A model generated the notes under the pieces. The model saw only the letters and a program-made list of their open reading frames with translations, was not told the origin of the DNA and did not search any database. Below, piece after piece: positions 1 through 9,261 of a stretch of DNA of 64,000 bases (positions are counted from its first letter, which is position 1; each line of letters begins with the position of its first letter). Position numbers and translations under genes: made by a program. This stretch comes from Comamonadaceae bacterium (GTDB lineage Bacteria > Pseudomonadota > Gammaproteobacteria > Burkholderiales > Burkholderiaceae_C), in NCBI GenBank assembly GCA_947450645.1, contig CANFWH010000001.1, forward strand, positions 151,839 to 215,838. Reading direction: 5' to 3'.

Positions 1-701
1 AATATGCCTTGATGTCAACTGCCGAGGCCATGCACATTCCCGCGAACTTAGGCTGGGAAGCCTCAGCCAGCGTGCCTTTGACGGGGCATGTGGTGTTTGA
101 CATGCTGGTTCTGCAAGGCCGTTTAGTCAAAGATGAATGGCTACTGATCAACGGCGTGGCATCAGGCGTTGGCGTAGCAGCATTGCAAATGGCAAAGGCC
201 ATCGGAGCCAAAGTCATTGGCACATCAGGATCATTTGACAAACTGGCACGTCTGAAATCGCTAGGACTCAACGTGGGCATTTGCACACGCCAAGCTAACT
301 TTCATGACGAGGTGATGGCAGTCACTAACGGCAAAGGCGTGAACTTAGTGATCAATACCGTGGGCGGTTCGGTGTTTGCCGAAGACGTGCGCACTATGGC
401 ATTTGAAGGCCGCTTGGCGATGGTCGGTTATGTGGATGGTCAACTGCACACCGACCTCTCGATTGAGGCGCTGCACGCGAAGCGCCTCACGCTGTTTGGT
501 GTGTCCAACAAACTACGCAGCCCTGAGCAACGAGCCTCTGGCGTGCCGCGCTTTCGTACCGAAGTGTTACCGATGTTGGCAGACGGCCGCATCACGCCGC
601 TGGTCGATAAAGTATTTGCGTTTAACGATCTACCCGCTGCCAAAGCCTGCATGGATGCGAGTGAACATTTGGGCAAAATCGTGGTGCGGATTTCAACATG
701 A
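1..701 (+). CDS. Zinc-independent MDR/quinone oxidoreductase-like protein, 5' end outside window
   Basis: The C-terminal ~230 residues of a medium-chain dehydrogenase/reductase of the quinone oxidoreductase type. The frame stays open to the left edge, so the catalytic GroES-like N-terminus lies upstream. A Rossmann NAD(P)H-binding segment is visible at GVASGVGVAALQMAK, where the glycine pattern fits NADPH-dependent quinone reductases. No structural-zinc cysteine cluster is seen in the visible part. The natural substrate cannot be told. The stop codon overlaps the ATG of the following Bug-family gene, which suggests a shared transcript. Confidence 0.85.
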   Translation, partial: YALMSTAEAMHIPANLGWEASASVPLTGHVVFDMLVLQGRLVKDEWLLINGVASGVGVAALQMAKAIGAKVIGTSGSFDKLARLKSLGLNVGICTRQANFHDEVMAVTNGKGVNLVINTVGGSVFAEDVRTMAFEGRLAMVGYVDGQLHTDLSIEALHAKRLTLFGVSNKLRSPEQRASGVPRFRTEVLPMLADGRITPLVDKVFAFNDLPAAKACMDASEHLGKIVVRIST

Positions 702-1693
702 GCAAATGCATCATGAAAAATACTAAAAACAGGCTCGCAGCCCTTATCCTGCTTGGCTTAGCGCAGAGCGGATTCGCTCAAATGACACCCTCTGACTACC
801 CCAGCAAGCCGATCAAACTCGTCGTTGGCTTTGCTCCCGCAGGCGCTGCCGACTACGTGGCACGCGCTATGAGCGACCAACTGGGCAAGGCACTCGGGCA
901 AACCGTGATCGTGGAAAACAAAGCGGGCGCAGGCTCTAGCATTGCCGCTGAGTTTGTGGCTAAAGCACCCGCCGACGGCTACACCCTTTTGATTGCCAGC
1001 CCGAGCAGCATGTCGGTCAATCCTGCGCTGAGCACCAAGCTAGGTTACAGCCCGCGCGACCTTGCGCCCATTAGCAAAATGACCAGTTCGCCCTTGGTGA
1101 TTGCGGCGAGCGCCAAGTCCAATATCACATCCATCAAAGAGCTGATCGCACAGGCAAAGAAAGCACCTGGCACGCTGAACTACGCCAGCTCGGGCAATGG
1201 CTCGGCGCCACATTTAGGCGGTGCACTGTTTGCGCAAGTGGCAGGGTTGGACATGCAGCACATCCCATTCAGAGGTGGTGCGCCCGCCATTGCGTCGGTC
1301 ATTGCAGGCGATACGCAGCTGACGTTTGGCACACCGCCCTCGGTGTTACCAATGGTGAAAGCGGGGCGACTGCGCGGCCTCGCGGTCAGCACGCGCGAGC
1401 GCTCGGCGCTCTTCCCCGAGCTGCCCGCCATGCGCGAAGCAGGCCTGCCCGACTACGCCATCGAGTTTTGGTATGGCCTGTTTGTGCCCGCCAATACGCC
1501 GCCCGCCATTGTTAAAAAATTGTTTGAAGCCACGCGCACCGCGATGAGCCAGCCCAGTGTGAAAGCCGCGCTGGCGCGTGAAGGCACGGAGGTAGCGCTG
1601 TCAAATTCGCCAGAAGCGTTTGCTACTTTTTTGGCTGAAGATTCCAAATTTTGGACGCGCTTGGTTAAAGATGCACAGGTGAAATTAGATTGA
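698..1693 (+). CDS. Bug-family tripartite tricarboxylate transporter substrate-binding protein
   Basis: A periplasmic solute receptor of the Bug/TctC family, 331 residues, the usual size. The N-terminus has a Sec signal peptide with a hydrophobic stretch and a likely cut after SGFA (about residue 27). The mature protein opens with the family hallmark YPSKPIKLVVGFAPAG and continues with the typical VENKAGAGSS and APADGYTLL segments. Such receptors bind carboxylates, but no TctA/TctB membrane genes are present here, as is common for the many orphan Bug proteins of Burkholderiales. The start at 698 overlaps the upstream stop; an in-frame ATG at 713 is the alternative. The next gene overlaps its stop. 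Confidence 0.93.
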   Translation: MSKCIMKNTKNRLAALILLGLAQSGFAQMTPSDYPSKPIKLVVGFAPAGAADYVARAMSDQLGKALGQTVIVENKAGAGSSIAAEFVAKAPADGYTLLIASPSSMSVNPALSTKLGYSPRDLAPISKMTSSPLVIAASAKSNITSIKELIAQAKKAPGTLNYASSGNGSAPHLGGALFAQVAGLDMQHIPFRGGAPAIASVIAGDTQLTFGTPPSVLPMVKAGRLRGLAVSTRERSALFPELPAMREAGLPDYAIEFWYGLFVPANTPPAIVKKLFEATRTAMSQPSVKAALAREGTEVALSNSPEAFATFLAEDSKFWTRLVKDAQVKLD

Positions 1694-2640
1694 ACGCCTC
1701 CGTCCTCTCCCATCCTGTCATCACCTCACTGCTCCCCGTCATCTTGCTCATCGCCACAGGCTATGTGGCTGGCAAGCAAGGCTGGATAAGGGCTAGCGCT
1801 AAGGGTGACTACTCGAACATTATTTTCTTTTTGCTCTTGCCGCCGCTTTTATTTCGTACGATGGCGCAAACGCATCCCGAAAATTTACAAGTGCTGCCCG
1901 TGCTTGCCTATCTTGGCAGCATGGTGATTTTGTTTGCAATGGTGCTGGCTTGGACGGGCATCAACCAGCGCGGCGCCATACTGGGTTTAGCCGCAACCTA
2001 TGGCAACACGGTCATGATTGGCATCGCACTGGTGGGTTTTGCTTATGGCGAAGCAGGACAAGCGGTGCTTTTTAGTTTGCTGTCGGTGCATGCCATCATC
2101 ATGCTCACCTCGGCAACGCTTTTTTTGGAATGGATGCGTAGCAAAGATAGCGATGCGCATCCCGTGCGGGCAGCACTTGAAGCCTTGCGCGGTGCGCTCT
2201 TGCAACCCACCACATGGCCGATTTTGCTGGGGCTTGCATTTAGCCAAACGGGCTTCTCGCTGCCTGTGGTCATTGATAGGCCATTGCAACTGCTGGGGCA
2301 AGCATTTAGTCCACTCGCTTTGGTGCTGGTGGGACTCACGCTGTCCGTCACAAAGTTTGGCGATCACATCAAACCTGCGCTAGGTTTATCGATTCTCAAA
2401 AACTTCGTGCAACCCATACTGGTATTGGGTTTGGGGCTAATGCTGGGACTGCACGGCATACCGCTCACGGTGATGGTGGTGGCCGCATCGCTGCCCATGG
2501 GCGCGAATGTGTTTATGTTTTCGCAGCGCTACCAAGAGTCAGAAGATTTGGTCACGACGAGTGTTTCCGTCTCAACCGTGATGGCGCTTTTTAGTGTGGC
2601 GTTGACGATGTCGTTGACACCGCTTATTGGCATGCTTTGA
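1690..2640 (+). CDS. AEC-family (auxin efflux carrier/MdcF-like) permease
   Basis: A 316-residue integral membrane protein made almost entirely of hydrophobic helices, about ten in two groups of five. This matches the AEC family (MdcF malonate-type carriers). It starts with TTG at 1690, which overlaps the TGA of the preceding gene; no ATG fits as well and the N-terminal hydrophobic helix would otherwise be lost. Position directly behind a Bug receptor and a reductase suggests an organic-acid uptake or export operon. The substrate is unknown. A palindromic repeat begins right at its stop codon. Confidence 0.88.
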   Translation: MNASVLSHPVITSLLPVILLIATGYVAGKQGWIRASAKGDYSNIIFFLLLPPLLFRTMAQTHPENLQVLPVLAYLGSMVILFAMVLAWTGINQRGAILGLAATYGNTVMIGIALVGFAYGEAGQAVLFSLLSVHAIIMLTSATLFLEWMRSKDSDAHPVRAALEALRGALLQPTTWPILLGLAFSQTGFSLPVVIDRPLQLLGQAFSPLALVLVGLTLSVTKFGDHIKPALGLSILKNFVQPILVLGLGLMLGLHGIPLTVMVVAASLPMGANVFMFSQRYQESEDLVTTSVSVSTVMALFSVALTMSLTPLIGML

Positions 2641-2753
2641 CCCCCCTGTCACCTCGCGGTGACATCCCCCCTACTTCGCAGGGGAGAACAGGGGAACCGG
2701 TATTAGTTTGCCCCTGCGAAGTAGGGGAAATGTCGCAAAGCGACAAAGGGGTT
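2640..2753. repeat. Imperfect palindromic intergenic element (REP/MITE-like)
   Basis: Two ~44-base arms in inverted orientation fill the gap between the AEC carrier and the next gene. The inner 17 bases at 2668-2684 and 2711-2727 are perfect reverse complements (CCCCTACTTCGCAGGGG). The outer parts, with a small internal palindrome around CGCGG / TTTGCG, match imperfectly. About 26 bases separate the arms. The right arm ends in AAAGGGG about eight bases before the next ATG, so it may supply that gene's ribosome binding site. Confidence 0.8.
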
Positions 2754-2759
2754 CTTTCT

Positions 2760-3782
2760 ATGCTCAAACTCTCCATCCTCGACCAATCAGTCGCGGTTCA
2801 AGGTCGAAGCCACTCAGATAGCATCCAAGCCACGCTGGCATTGGCCGAGAAGGCTGAAAGCTGGGGCTATCACCGCTTTTGGGTCAGCGAGCATCACAGT
2901 CATCCCACCATCGTCGGCTCTGCACCCGAAGTGCTAATGGCTGCCATTGCCTCGCGCACTTCGCGCATCCGCATTGGTAGCGCAGGCGTGATGCTGCCGC
3001 ACTACGCTTCGCTCAAAGTCGCCGAGCAATTCCGCGTGCTGGATGCCCTAGCGCCAGGCCGCATCGACCTTGGGGTGGGACGCGCACCAGGCAGCGACCA
3101 GCGCACCTCGCGCTTGCTCAATCCCGATCCAAGGTCTAGCGACAACTTTCCACGTCAAGTGCAAGAATTGATGGTGTGGACTGGCCCGCAAGCCACACCT
3201 GATAAGGCACGCGCGAGTGCCGATTCCACTCTATACCCCACCGCCTACGGCGTGCAGGCCTTTCCGTCTAGCACGACCGCGCCCACGATTTGGATGCTCG
3301 GTAGCTCAGACTATGGCGCGCAACTTGCCGCCGAACTCGGCCTGCCCTACGCCTTTGCGTACTTCATTACCGACGGGCAAGGCTTAGAGCAGGCGCTCGA
3401 TATGTATCGCCAAAACTACAAGCCCAGCGAGGCGCATCCCAAGCCACAAGCGCTGCTGTGCGTGTGGGCGCTGGCCGCCGATACTGAGGCGGAAGCATGG
3501 CGGCTATTCCAAAGCCGGGCACGGGCGCGTATGGACAGAAACTTGGGGCGCAATACGGCGCTCTCGTCGCCCGAAGATTCGGTGCGCGAATGGACGCCCA
3601 TGGAAGAGCGTGCGCTGGAGCAGCTCAAAGCGGGCGCATTCGTAGGTACGGGCGGACAAGTCGTTGGCAAGTTGGAAGCGCTGGCAGACAAGCACGGCAT
3701 TGACGAGATCGCCGTCATCACGTGGACACATGACCCAGCCGCGCAGGCGCGGTCATATGAGCTGCTCGCAAGCGCCCTTTAA
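2760..3782 (+). CDS. LLM-class flavin-dependent oxidoreductase, MsnO8 type
   Basis: A 340-residue bacterial-luciferase-like (LLM) flavin enzyme with a TIM-barrel fold. The start at 2760 gives the standard opening MLKLSILDQS; the longer frame into the upstream palindrome encodes only repeat sequence. Family signatures include AEKAESWGYHRFWVSEHH near residue 30-50 and the phosphate/flavin loop GRIDLGVGRAPG near residue 100. MsnO8-type members usually lack a dedicated partner and their substrates are unknown. It is followed after nine bases by pepN. Confidence 0.9.
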   Translation: MLKLSILDQSVAVQGRSHSDSIQATLALAEKAESWGYHRFWVSEHHSHPTIVGSAPEVLMAAIASRTSRIRIGSAGVMLPHYASLKVAEQFRVLDALAPGRIDLGVGRAPGSDQRTSRLLNPDPRSSDNFPRQVQELMVWTGPQATPDKARASADSTLYPTAYGVQAFPSSTTAPTIWMLGSSDYGAQLAAELGLPYAFAYFITDGQGLEQALDMYRQNYKPSEAHPKPQALLCVWALAADTEAEAWRLFQSRARARMDRNLGRNTALSSPEDSVREWTPMEERALEQLKAGAFVGTGGQVVGKLEALADKHGIDEIAVITWTHDPAAQARSYELLASAL

Positions 3783-3791
3783 AATGCAAGG

Positions 3792-6422
3792 ATGACTACA
3801 ACAACCCTTCTTGCCGACTACACGGCCCCTGCTTTTTGGATTGACAGTGTTGACCTCACGATCGATCTTGATCCCACAAAAACCCGCGTCTTGAGCAAAA
3901 TGCGTGTGCGCCGCAATCCTGATGTGCCTGCGCAAGCGCTGAAACTAGATGGCAAAGAACTCAATCTCGCTCGCGTGCTGGTGGCTGGGCAAGGTACCAG
4001 CTTCAAGATGGAGACGATGGCAAATGGCGACGAAAAGCTGGTTTTAGAAAAACTACCCGAAGGTTTTGAGCCGTTTGATTTAGAAATTTTCACCACTTGC
4101 AACCCGACCAAAAACACATCGATGTCGGGCCTTTATGTCAGCAACGATTCGTTCTTTACTCAGTGCGAGGCCGAGGGCTTTCGGCGCATCACTTACTTTT
4201 TAGATCGCCCTGATGTGATGGCGAGTTACACCGTCACACTACGTGCCAGCAAAGCCGACTATCCCGTGCTGCTGTCCAACGGAAACCTTGTGGAACAAGG
4301 GCTGCTGGAAGGTTCGGGTAACGAGGGCAGGCATTTTGCTAAATGGGTTGACCCACATAAAAAACCTTGCTATTTGTTTGCGCTGGTGGCGGGATTGTTG
4401 GTTTGCCATGAGCAAAAAATCAAAGTCAAATCGGGCTCTGAGCATCTGCTGCAAGTCTATGTGCGCCCTGGTGATTTGGACAAAACCGAGCACGCGATGA
4501 AGTCGCTGATGGCATCCATTGCGTGGGACGAATCGCGCTTTGGTCTGTCGCTCGATTTAGAGCGCTTCATGATTGTTGCCGTGGGCGACTTCAACATGGG
4601 AGCGATGGAAAACAAGGGGCTCAACATCTTCAATACGAAGTACGTGCTGGCAACCCCAAGCACGGCAACGGACGGCGACTTTGCAGGCATTGAGAGCGTA
4701 GTGGCGCACGAGTATTTCCATAACTGGACAGGCAACCGCATCACCTGCCGCGATTGGTTTCAGCTCTCGCTCAAAGAAGGCCTCACGGTCTTCCGCGATC
4801 AAGAGTTCAGCATGGACATGAGTGGCAGCGATACAGCCGCCGCTGTGCAGCGTATCGAGGATGTGCGCAATCTGCGCACCGTGCAGTTTGGCGAAGACGC
4901 AGGCCCGATGAGCCATGCTGTGCGTCCTGCCGAGTACTCGGAAATTAACAACTTCTACACACCCACCGTTTACGAAAAAGGCGCGGAAGTCGTGCGCATG
5001 ATGCAAACACTCGTTGGCAAGGACGGTTTCAAAGCTGGGATGGCGCTCTACTTCCATCGCCACGACGGACAAGCGGTGACCTGTGATGATTTTGCTGGGG
5101 CGATAGCAGACGCCAATCCTGCATCAGCACTCGCGCAACATCTGGTGCAGTTTAAAAATTGGTATAGCCAAGCAGGTACGCCGCGCGTCAATGTCCATGC
5201 GACTTACGACGCTGTTGCTCAAAGCTATGTACTCACGCTCACGCAAAAGCTGCGTGAAGGCCAAGCGCCGTTTGTGATTCCGTTTGCACTCGGCTTGCTT
5301 GCGCAAGACGGCGCTGAGCTTGCCAAAACTCATCTGCACGTGATGACACAAATGAGTGAGACGATTCGTTTTGATGGCGTGGCGACAGTGCCTGTGCCCT
5401 CGCTGCTGCGTAGTTTCTCTAGCCCCATCATTGTGGACTACGACTACACGGACGCCGAGCTGCTCGCGCTGATGGCGCATGACACGGATGCCTTCAACCG
5501 ATGGGAAGCCGCGCAGCGCTTGATGCTGCGCCAGATCATTGCAGCTGTGAGCGACACCTCTGCCGCGCCCGCACTGCAAGCAACGACCGTTGATGCCCTC
5601 AAATCTACCCTTGTGGAAGCCAAGCTGGATGCGGCCTTCAGGGCAGCTGTATTGACTGTGCCATCTGAGAGCATGATTGCCGAGCAGATGACGGAGATTG
5701 ACCCACAGCGCATCCACACAGTGCGCGAAGCTGTGCGCGTGCAACTGGCCACTGCGTTGCAAGCTGAATGGCAAGCTGCTTTTGATGAGAATCAAACCAG
5801 CGGAAAATACACGCCCGACGCAGTGTCCAGCGGTAAGCGCTCGTTAGCGAATATGGCTCTCGTTTATTTATGTCTTTCTAATCAAGCCATATCCAGCAAG
5901 GCTTACCAACGGTTTATTGACGCCAGCAACATGACGGATCGCATGGGTGCGCTCGTTGCATTAGTCGCATCCAAACATCCGCTCGCCACCGAAGCGTTGG
6001 CGCATTTTCATGCGCTGTTTGCAGGTGACGATTTGGTCATCGACAAATGGTTCGCGCTGCAAGCGGGCAACACCGACACCGAGGGTGACATCTTGCCGCT
6101 GGTTAAAACATTGATGAAGCACCCTGACTTCAAAGCCAGCAACCCCAATCGTTTTCGCAGTTTGGTGTTTAGTTACTGCTCCGCCAACCCTGCCGCGTTC
6201 CATCGCTTGGATGCGGCGGGCTACGTGTTTTGGGGTGAGCAGGTGCTGGCGCTGGACGCCTCCAATCCACAAGTTGCAGCGCGTTTGGCACGCGCCCTAG
6301 AGCGCTGGAAGAAACTGGCCGAGCCCTACAAAAGCGCTGCCCGCACCGCCATTGAACGCGTCGCGGCCAAAGGAAACTTAAGCCGCGATGTGCGCGAAGT
6401 GGTCACGCGGGCGTTAGCTTAG
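3792..6422 (+). CDS. pepN: Aminopeptidase N (M1 family zinc metallopeptidase)
   Basis: An 876-residue cytosolic aminopeptidase that removes N-terminal residues from peptides. The M1 substrate-anchoring motif GAMEN is at about residue 269 and the zinc site HEYFHNW starts at H306, followed by the distal glutamate in LKEGLTVFRDQEFS. Length and domain order (N-terminal beta domain, thermolysin-like catalytic domain, C-terminal helical domain) match E. coli PepN. The stop is immediately followed by the stop of the convergent GntR gene without any spacer, so no intrinsic terminator lies between them. Confidence 0.97.
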   Translation: MTTTTLLADYTAPAFWIDSVDLTIDLDPTKTRVLSKMRVRRNPDVPAQALKLDGKELNLARVLVAGQGTSFKMETMANGDEKLVLEKLPEGFEPFDLEIFTTCNPTKNTSMSGLYVSNDSFFTQCEAEGFRRITYFLDRPDVMASYTVTLRASKADYPVLLSNGNLVEQGLLEGSGNEGRHFAKWVDPHKKPCYLFALVAGLLVCHEQKIKVKSGSEHLLQVYVRPGDLDKTEHAMKSLMASIAWDESRFGLSLDLERFMIVAVGDFNMGAMENKGLNIFNTKYVLATPSTATDGDFAGIESVVAHEYFHNWTGNRITCRDWFQLSLKEGLTVFRDQEFSMDMSGSDTAAAVQRIEDVRNLRTVQFGEDAGPMSHAVRPAEYSEINNFYTPTVYEKGAEVVRMMQTLVGKDGFKAGMALYFHRHDGQAVTCDDFAGAIADANPASALAQHLVQFKNWYSQAGTPRVNVHATYDAVAQSYVLTLTQKLREGQAPFVIPFALGLLAQDGAELAKTHLHVMTQMSETIRFDGVATVPVPSLLRSFSSPIIVDYDYTDAELLALMAHDTDAFNRWEAAQRLMLRQIIAAVSDTSAAPALQATTVDALKSTLVEAKLDAAFRAAVLTVPSESMIAEQMTEIDPQRIHTVREAVRVQLATALQAEWQAAFDENQTSGKYTPDAVSSGKRSLANMALVYLCLSNQAISSKAYQRFIDASNMTDRMGALVALVASKHPLATEALAHFHALFAGDDLVIDKWFALQAGNTDTEGDILPLVKTLMKHPDFKASNPNRFRSLVFSYCSANPAAFHRLDAAGYVFWGEQVLALDASNPQVAARLARALERWKKLAEPYKSAARTAIERVAAKGNLSRDVREVVTRALA

Positions 6423-7139
6423 TTATTTCATCCGATTGACGTAACGACACTGGTTGGCATCAAACCATGTCACTGAAAATTCGCTAATCACGCCATCACT
6501 GGACTTGGCAACCCGCTCCACCCGTAGGCAGACAACACCTGCTTTGAGTGCAAAAACTGCGGGCGACCAATCGGGCGCTAGGCCTTGTCCGATATGGTCT
6601 TCAGCAGTGGCGATCCAAAACCCAAGGCGCTCTTTGTAGAACTGATACAGCGCTTCGCCCAAATCTGCGGCGCTTAATTTGGGGTGATGCTTGCTATCAA
6701 AATAAATTTCTTCTAAAGCCACAGGCGTGCCGTCCAACAAACGTAAACGACGCACGCGATAGCACTGACTAGAAAACGATACACGGAAAGCAGTCGGCGT
6801 ATCGACCTTATCAAACGCCAAGACTTGCGCTGTCGGCAATCCACCGCCACGCAGCAGCTCTAGTTTAAAAAATTCATAGACACTTTTGCCACCACCCAGC
6901 CCCACATCTTTAGCTGCACAAACATAAGTGCCCGATCCTTGCCTGCGCGTGAGCATTCCGCGCAAAGCCAATTCCGATAAGGCTTTGCGCAGAGTTCCCA
7001 CAGCAACATTCAATTTTTTTGCGAGTTCAACCTCAGGTGGCAAGCGATCCCCTGCGGCATAAAGCCCCGCTGTGATTTCGCGCTGTAGCAGTTCGCTGAT
7101 TTGGATATAGATCGGCAATGAGGTTGAACTGTTTAGCAT
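6423..7139 (-). CDS. GntR/HutC-family transcriptional regulator with UTRA domain
   Basis: A 238-residue regulator. The N-terminal winged helix-turn-helix (residues 1-75) shows the GntR pattern LPPEVELAKKLNVAVGTLRKAL and the wing RRQGSGTYV; the rest is a UTRA-type effector domain that in relatives binds small metabolites such as phosphorylated sugars. It is divergent from the monooxygenase-reductase operon, with only 42 bases between start codons. This makes it the likely local repressor and the counterpart of the regulator found in sulfoquinovose clusters (inference). No Shine-Dalgarno precedes its ATG, so its mRNA may be leaderless. Confidence 0.9.
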   Translation of the reverse strand: MLNSSTSLPIYIQISELLQREITAGLYAAGDRLPPEVELAKKLNVAVGTLRKALSELALRGMLTRRQGSGTYVCAAKDVGLGGGKSVYEFFKLELLRGGGLPTAQVLAFDKVDTPTAFRVSFSSQCYRVRRLRLLDGTPVALEEIYFDSKHHPKLSAADLGEALYQFYKERLGFWIATAEDHIGQGLAPDWSPAVFALKAGVVCLRVERVAKSSDGVISEFSVTWFDANQCRYVNRMK

Positions 7140-7146
7140 GAGGGTA

Positions 7147-7174
7147 TTGTAAAGTCATTTACTATTGATATACT
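7147..7174 (+). promoter_or_regulatory. Candidate sigma70 promoter and GntR operator for the monooxygenase operon
   Basis: TTGTAA at 7147-7152 and TATACT at 7169-7174 are spaced by 16 bases. They place the predicted transcript start at about the ATG at 7182, and no ribosome binding site is present. A perfect inverted repeat GTAAA-GTCA-TTTAC at 7149-7162 overlaps the -35 and spacer. On the other strand TACAAT lies six bases before the GntR start, so one bound dimer could block both directions. Confidence 0.6.
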
Positions 7175-7181
7175 ACGCCGC

Positions 7182-8354
7182 ATGAACACAATCACTAGCC
7201 CCATTGTCCCTGTTAAGAGTCAAGATCTAGACGCTGCCGAGGTCTCGTGGTTCGCGCCGATTTGCTCGGACGACTACCGCTACCTTGGCGTGCCTGATGG
7301 CAATTTGCGCTCTAGTTTTGAAAACACTAGCCGCATTGTGCAAACCGCCGACAGACTTGGCTTTCGCAATCTGCTCTGCCCGTCGAGCTATCAAGTCGGG
7401 CAAGACACGCTCAGCTTTGTTGCCGCAATGGCCCCGCTGACTAAACAGATGAGTTTGCTTGCCGCCATCCGCTGCGGCGAGATGCAACCCATCATGCTGG
7501 CGCGAACCGTTGCTACGCTAGACCATATGCTGAAAGGCCGCTTGACGCTGAACGTCATCTCGTCGGACTTTCCAGGCGAGATCGCCAGCAACGAACTGCG
7601 CTATCAACGCAGCAAAGAAGTCGTCGAAATTTTGAAGCAGGCATGGACGCAAGATGAAATTAATTACGAAGGCAAGGTCTACAACTTCAAAGGCCTCAAT
7701 ACCGCGCCAGTCAAGCCATACCAACAAAACGGCGGGCCACTTTTGTACTTTGGCGGTTACTCGCCCGATGCAGTGAATCTGTGCGCTGAACACTGCGATG
7801 TGTACCTGATGTGGCCAGAGGCTGAAGCACAACTCGCCGACCGAATGCGTGTGGTCAACGAGCGCGCGCAGCACTACGGTCGCACCATTGACTACGGCCT
7901 GCGCATCCATATGATCGTGCGCGACACTGAAGCCGAAGCACGCGAATACGCCGAAGATTTAGTCAGCCAGTTAGACGATGAAATTGGCAGGCAAATCCGT
8001 GAACGTGCCTTAGACGCGAAGAATTTTGGCGTATCGATTCAAACCCAAAACCTCAAGCTGGCTGACGAGTCGGGTTACATCGAACCCCATATTTGGACGG
8101 GCATCGGACGCGCTCGCTCTGGCTGTGGCGCGGCACTGGTGGGTTCGGTTGATCAAGTCATGAGCAAGATGGAGCGCTACCAAAAAATGGGAATTCGCGC
8201 CTTCATCTTTTCGGGCTATCCCCATTTGAATGAGTGCGAACAGTTCGGCACCAAAGTGTTGCCGCATCTTAAAACTTGCTCGCTGCCTCATGTGTATGGA
8301 CGTGTACCATCGTCAACACCTGCTACGCCACTTGGGAATGGGCAAAGAAAATAA
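7182..8354 (+). CDS. SsuD-like FMNH2-dependent sulfonate monooxygenase (SmoC-like candidate)
   Basis: A 390-residue LLM-class monooxygenase of the alkanesulfonate monooxygenase group, which uses FMNH2 and O2 to cleave the C-S bond of sulfonates. Residues matching SsuD active-site positions are kept: R241 and H243 in GLRIHMIVR, R312 in GRARSGCG, and Y346 in SGYPHL. Co-transcription with an aldo-keto reductase and a flavin reductase, facing a GH31 glycosidase and sugar ABC genes, fits the sulfo-ASMO pathway in which SmoC turns sulfoquinovose into 6-oxo-glucose. SsuD-type alkanesulfonate use is the alternative, but no ssuABC genes are nearby. Confidence 0.88.
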   Translation: MNTITSPIVPVKSQDLDAAEVSWFAPICSDDYRYLGVPDGNLRSSFENTSRIVQTADRLGFRNLLCPSSYQVGQDTLSFVAAMAPLTKQMSLLAAIRCGEMQPIMLARTVATLDHMLKGRLTLNVISSDFPGEIASNELRYQRSKEVVEILKQAWTQDEINYEGKVYNFKGLNTAPVKPYQQNGGPLLYFGGYSPDAVNLCAEHCDVYLMWPEAEAQLADRMRVVNERAQHYGRTIDYGLRIHMIVRDTEAEAREYAEDLVSQLDDEIGRQIRERALDAKNFGVSIQTQNLKLADESGYIEPHIWTGIGRARSGCGAALVGSVDQVMSKMERYQKMGIRAFIFSGYPHLNECEQFGTKVLPHLKTCSLPHVYGRVPSSTPATPLGNGQRK

Positions 8355-8358
8355 CAAG

Positions 8359-9261
8359 ATGCAAAAAATAAAACTCCATCCCTCGCTCCCCGATTTCAGT
8401 CGCATCGTTTACGGCGCTTGGCGCATGAACGACGATGTGAACAACGCGCCTAAAGATGCGCTTGCCAAAATTCAAGCAGCATTAGACGTCGGCATCACCA
8501 CCTTTGACCATGCCGATATTTATGGCGACTACTCGTGCGAGACCTTATTCGGCGAGGCTTTGCGGTTAGACGCCTCTATCAAAGAGCGCATTCAAATTGT
8601 GACCAAATGCGACATCATGCTGAAGTCCGAGAAGTACCCCGAGCGCCGCGTCAAGTACTACGACACCTCGCCAGCGCACATCAAAGCCAGCGTCGATGCG
8701 TCGCTGGCTCGCTTGGGTGTAGATGTGATTGACGTGCTACTCATTCACCGTCCCGATCCATTTATGGATGCAGCCGCCACAGGTGCGTGTTTAGATGAAC
8801 TCATCAAGGTTGGAAAAATCCGTGCCGCAGGTGTATCCAACTTTATGCCGCACGATTGGAATTTGTTGCAAGCCAATATGAGCACACCACTCGTAACCAA
8901 TCAATTAGAAATTGGCCTCTTGGCTCGCCACGCCTTGACGGACGGGACTTTGGCGCAAGCCCAACAACTTAAAGCTCCTCCTATGGCGTGGTCGCCACTG
9001 GGCGGCGGCGCGCTATTTACCGACGAGACCCATGCGGATCATTTGCGCCCTGCACTGCACCGCATCGCTGTTCACCACGGCGTGATGATTGATGCCGTCG
9101 CGGTGGCGTGGTTGCTCGCGCATCCCGCACGCATCCTGCCCGTCATGGGCACAAACAACTTAGAGCGCATCAGCAAATTAGGCGACGCTTTCAAAGTCGA
9201 TATGCCACGCGAAACATGGTTTGAACTGCTAGAGCTGGCGCGTGGCCATGAAGTGGCATGA
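8359..9261 (+). CDS. Aldo-keto reductase, YdhF/SmoB-like
   Basis: A 300-residue aldo/keto reductase beginning MQKIKLHP at 8359; an upstream extension of the frame overlaps the monooxygenase gene and has no family similarity. Catalytic-tetrad residues are visible: Asp/Tyr in DHADIYGDY near residue 50, Lys in VTKCD, His in LLIHRPDP. The C-terminal GTNNLERI segment is the NADPH-binding loop. In sulfo-ASMO the equivalent SmoB reduces 6-oxo-glucose to glucose. The stop overlaps the flavin reductase start by four bases, indicating translational coupling. Confidence 0.9.
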   Translation: MQKIKLHPSLPDFSRIVYGAWRMNDDVNNAPKDALAKIQAALDVGITTFDHADIYGDYSCETLFGEALRLDASIKERIQIVTKCDIMLKSEKYPERRVKYYDTSPAHIKASVDASLARLGVDVIDVLLIHRPDPFMDAAATGACLDELIKVGKIRAAGVSNFMPHDWNLLQANMSTPLVTNQLEIGLLARHALTDGTLAQAQQLKAPPMAWSPLGGGALFTDETHADHLRPALHRIAVHHGVMIDAVAVAWLLAHPARILPVMGTNNLERISKLGDAFKVDMPRETWFELLELARGHEVA

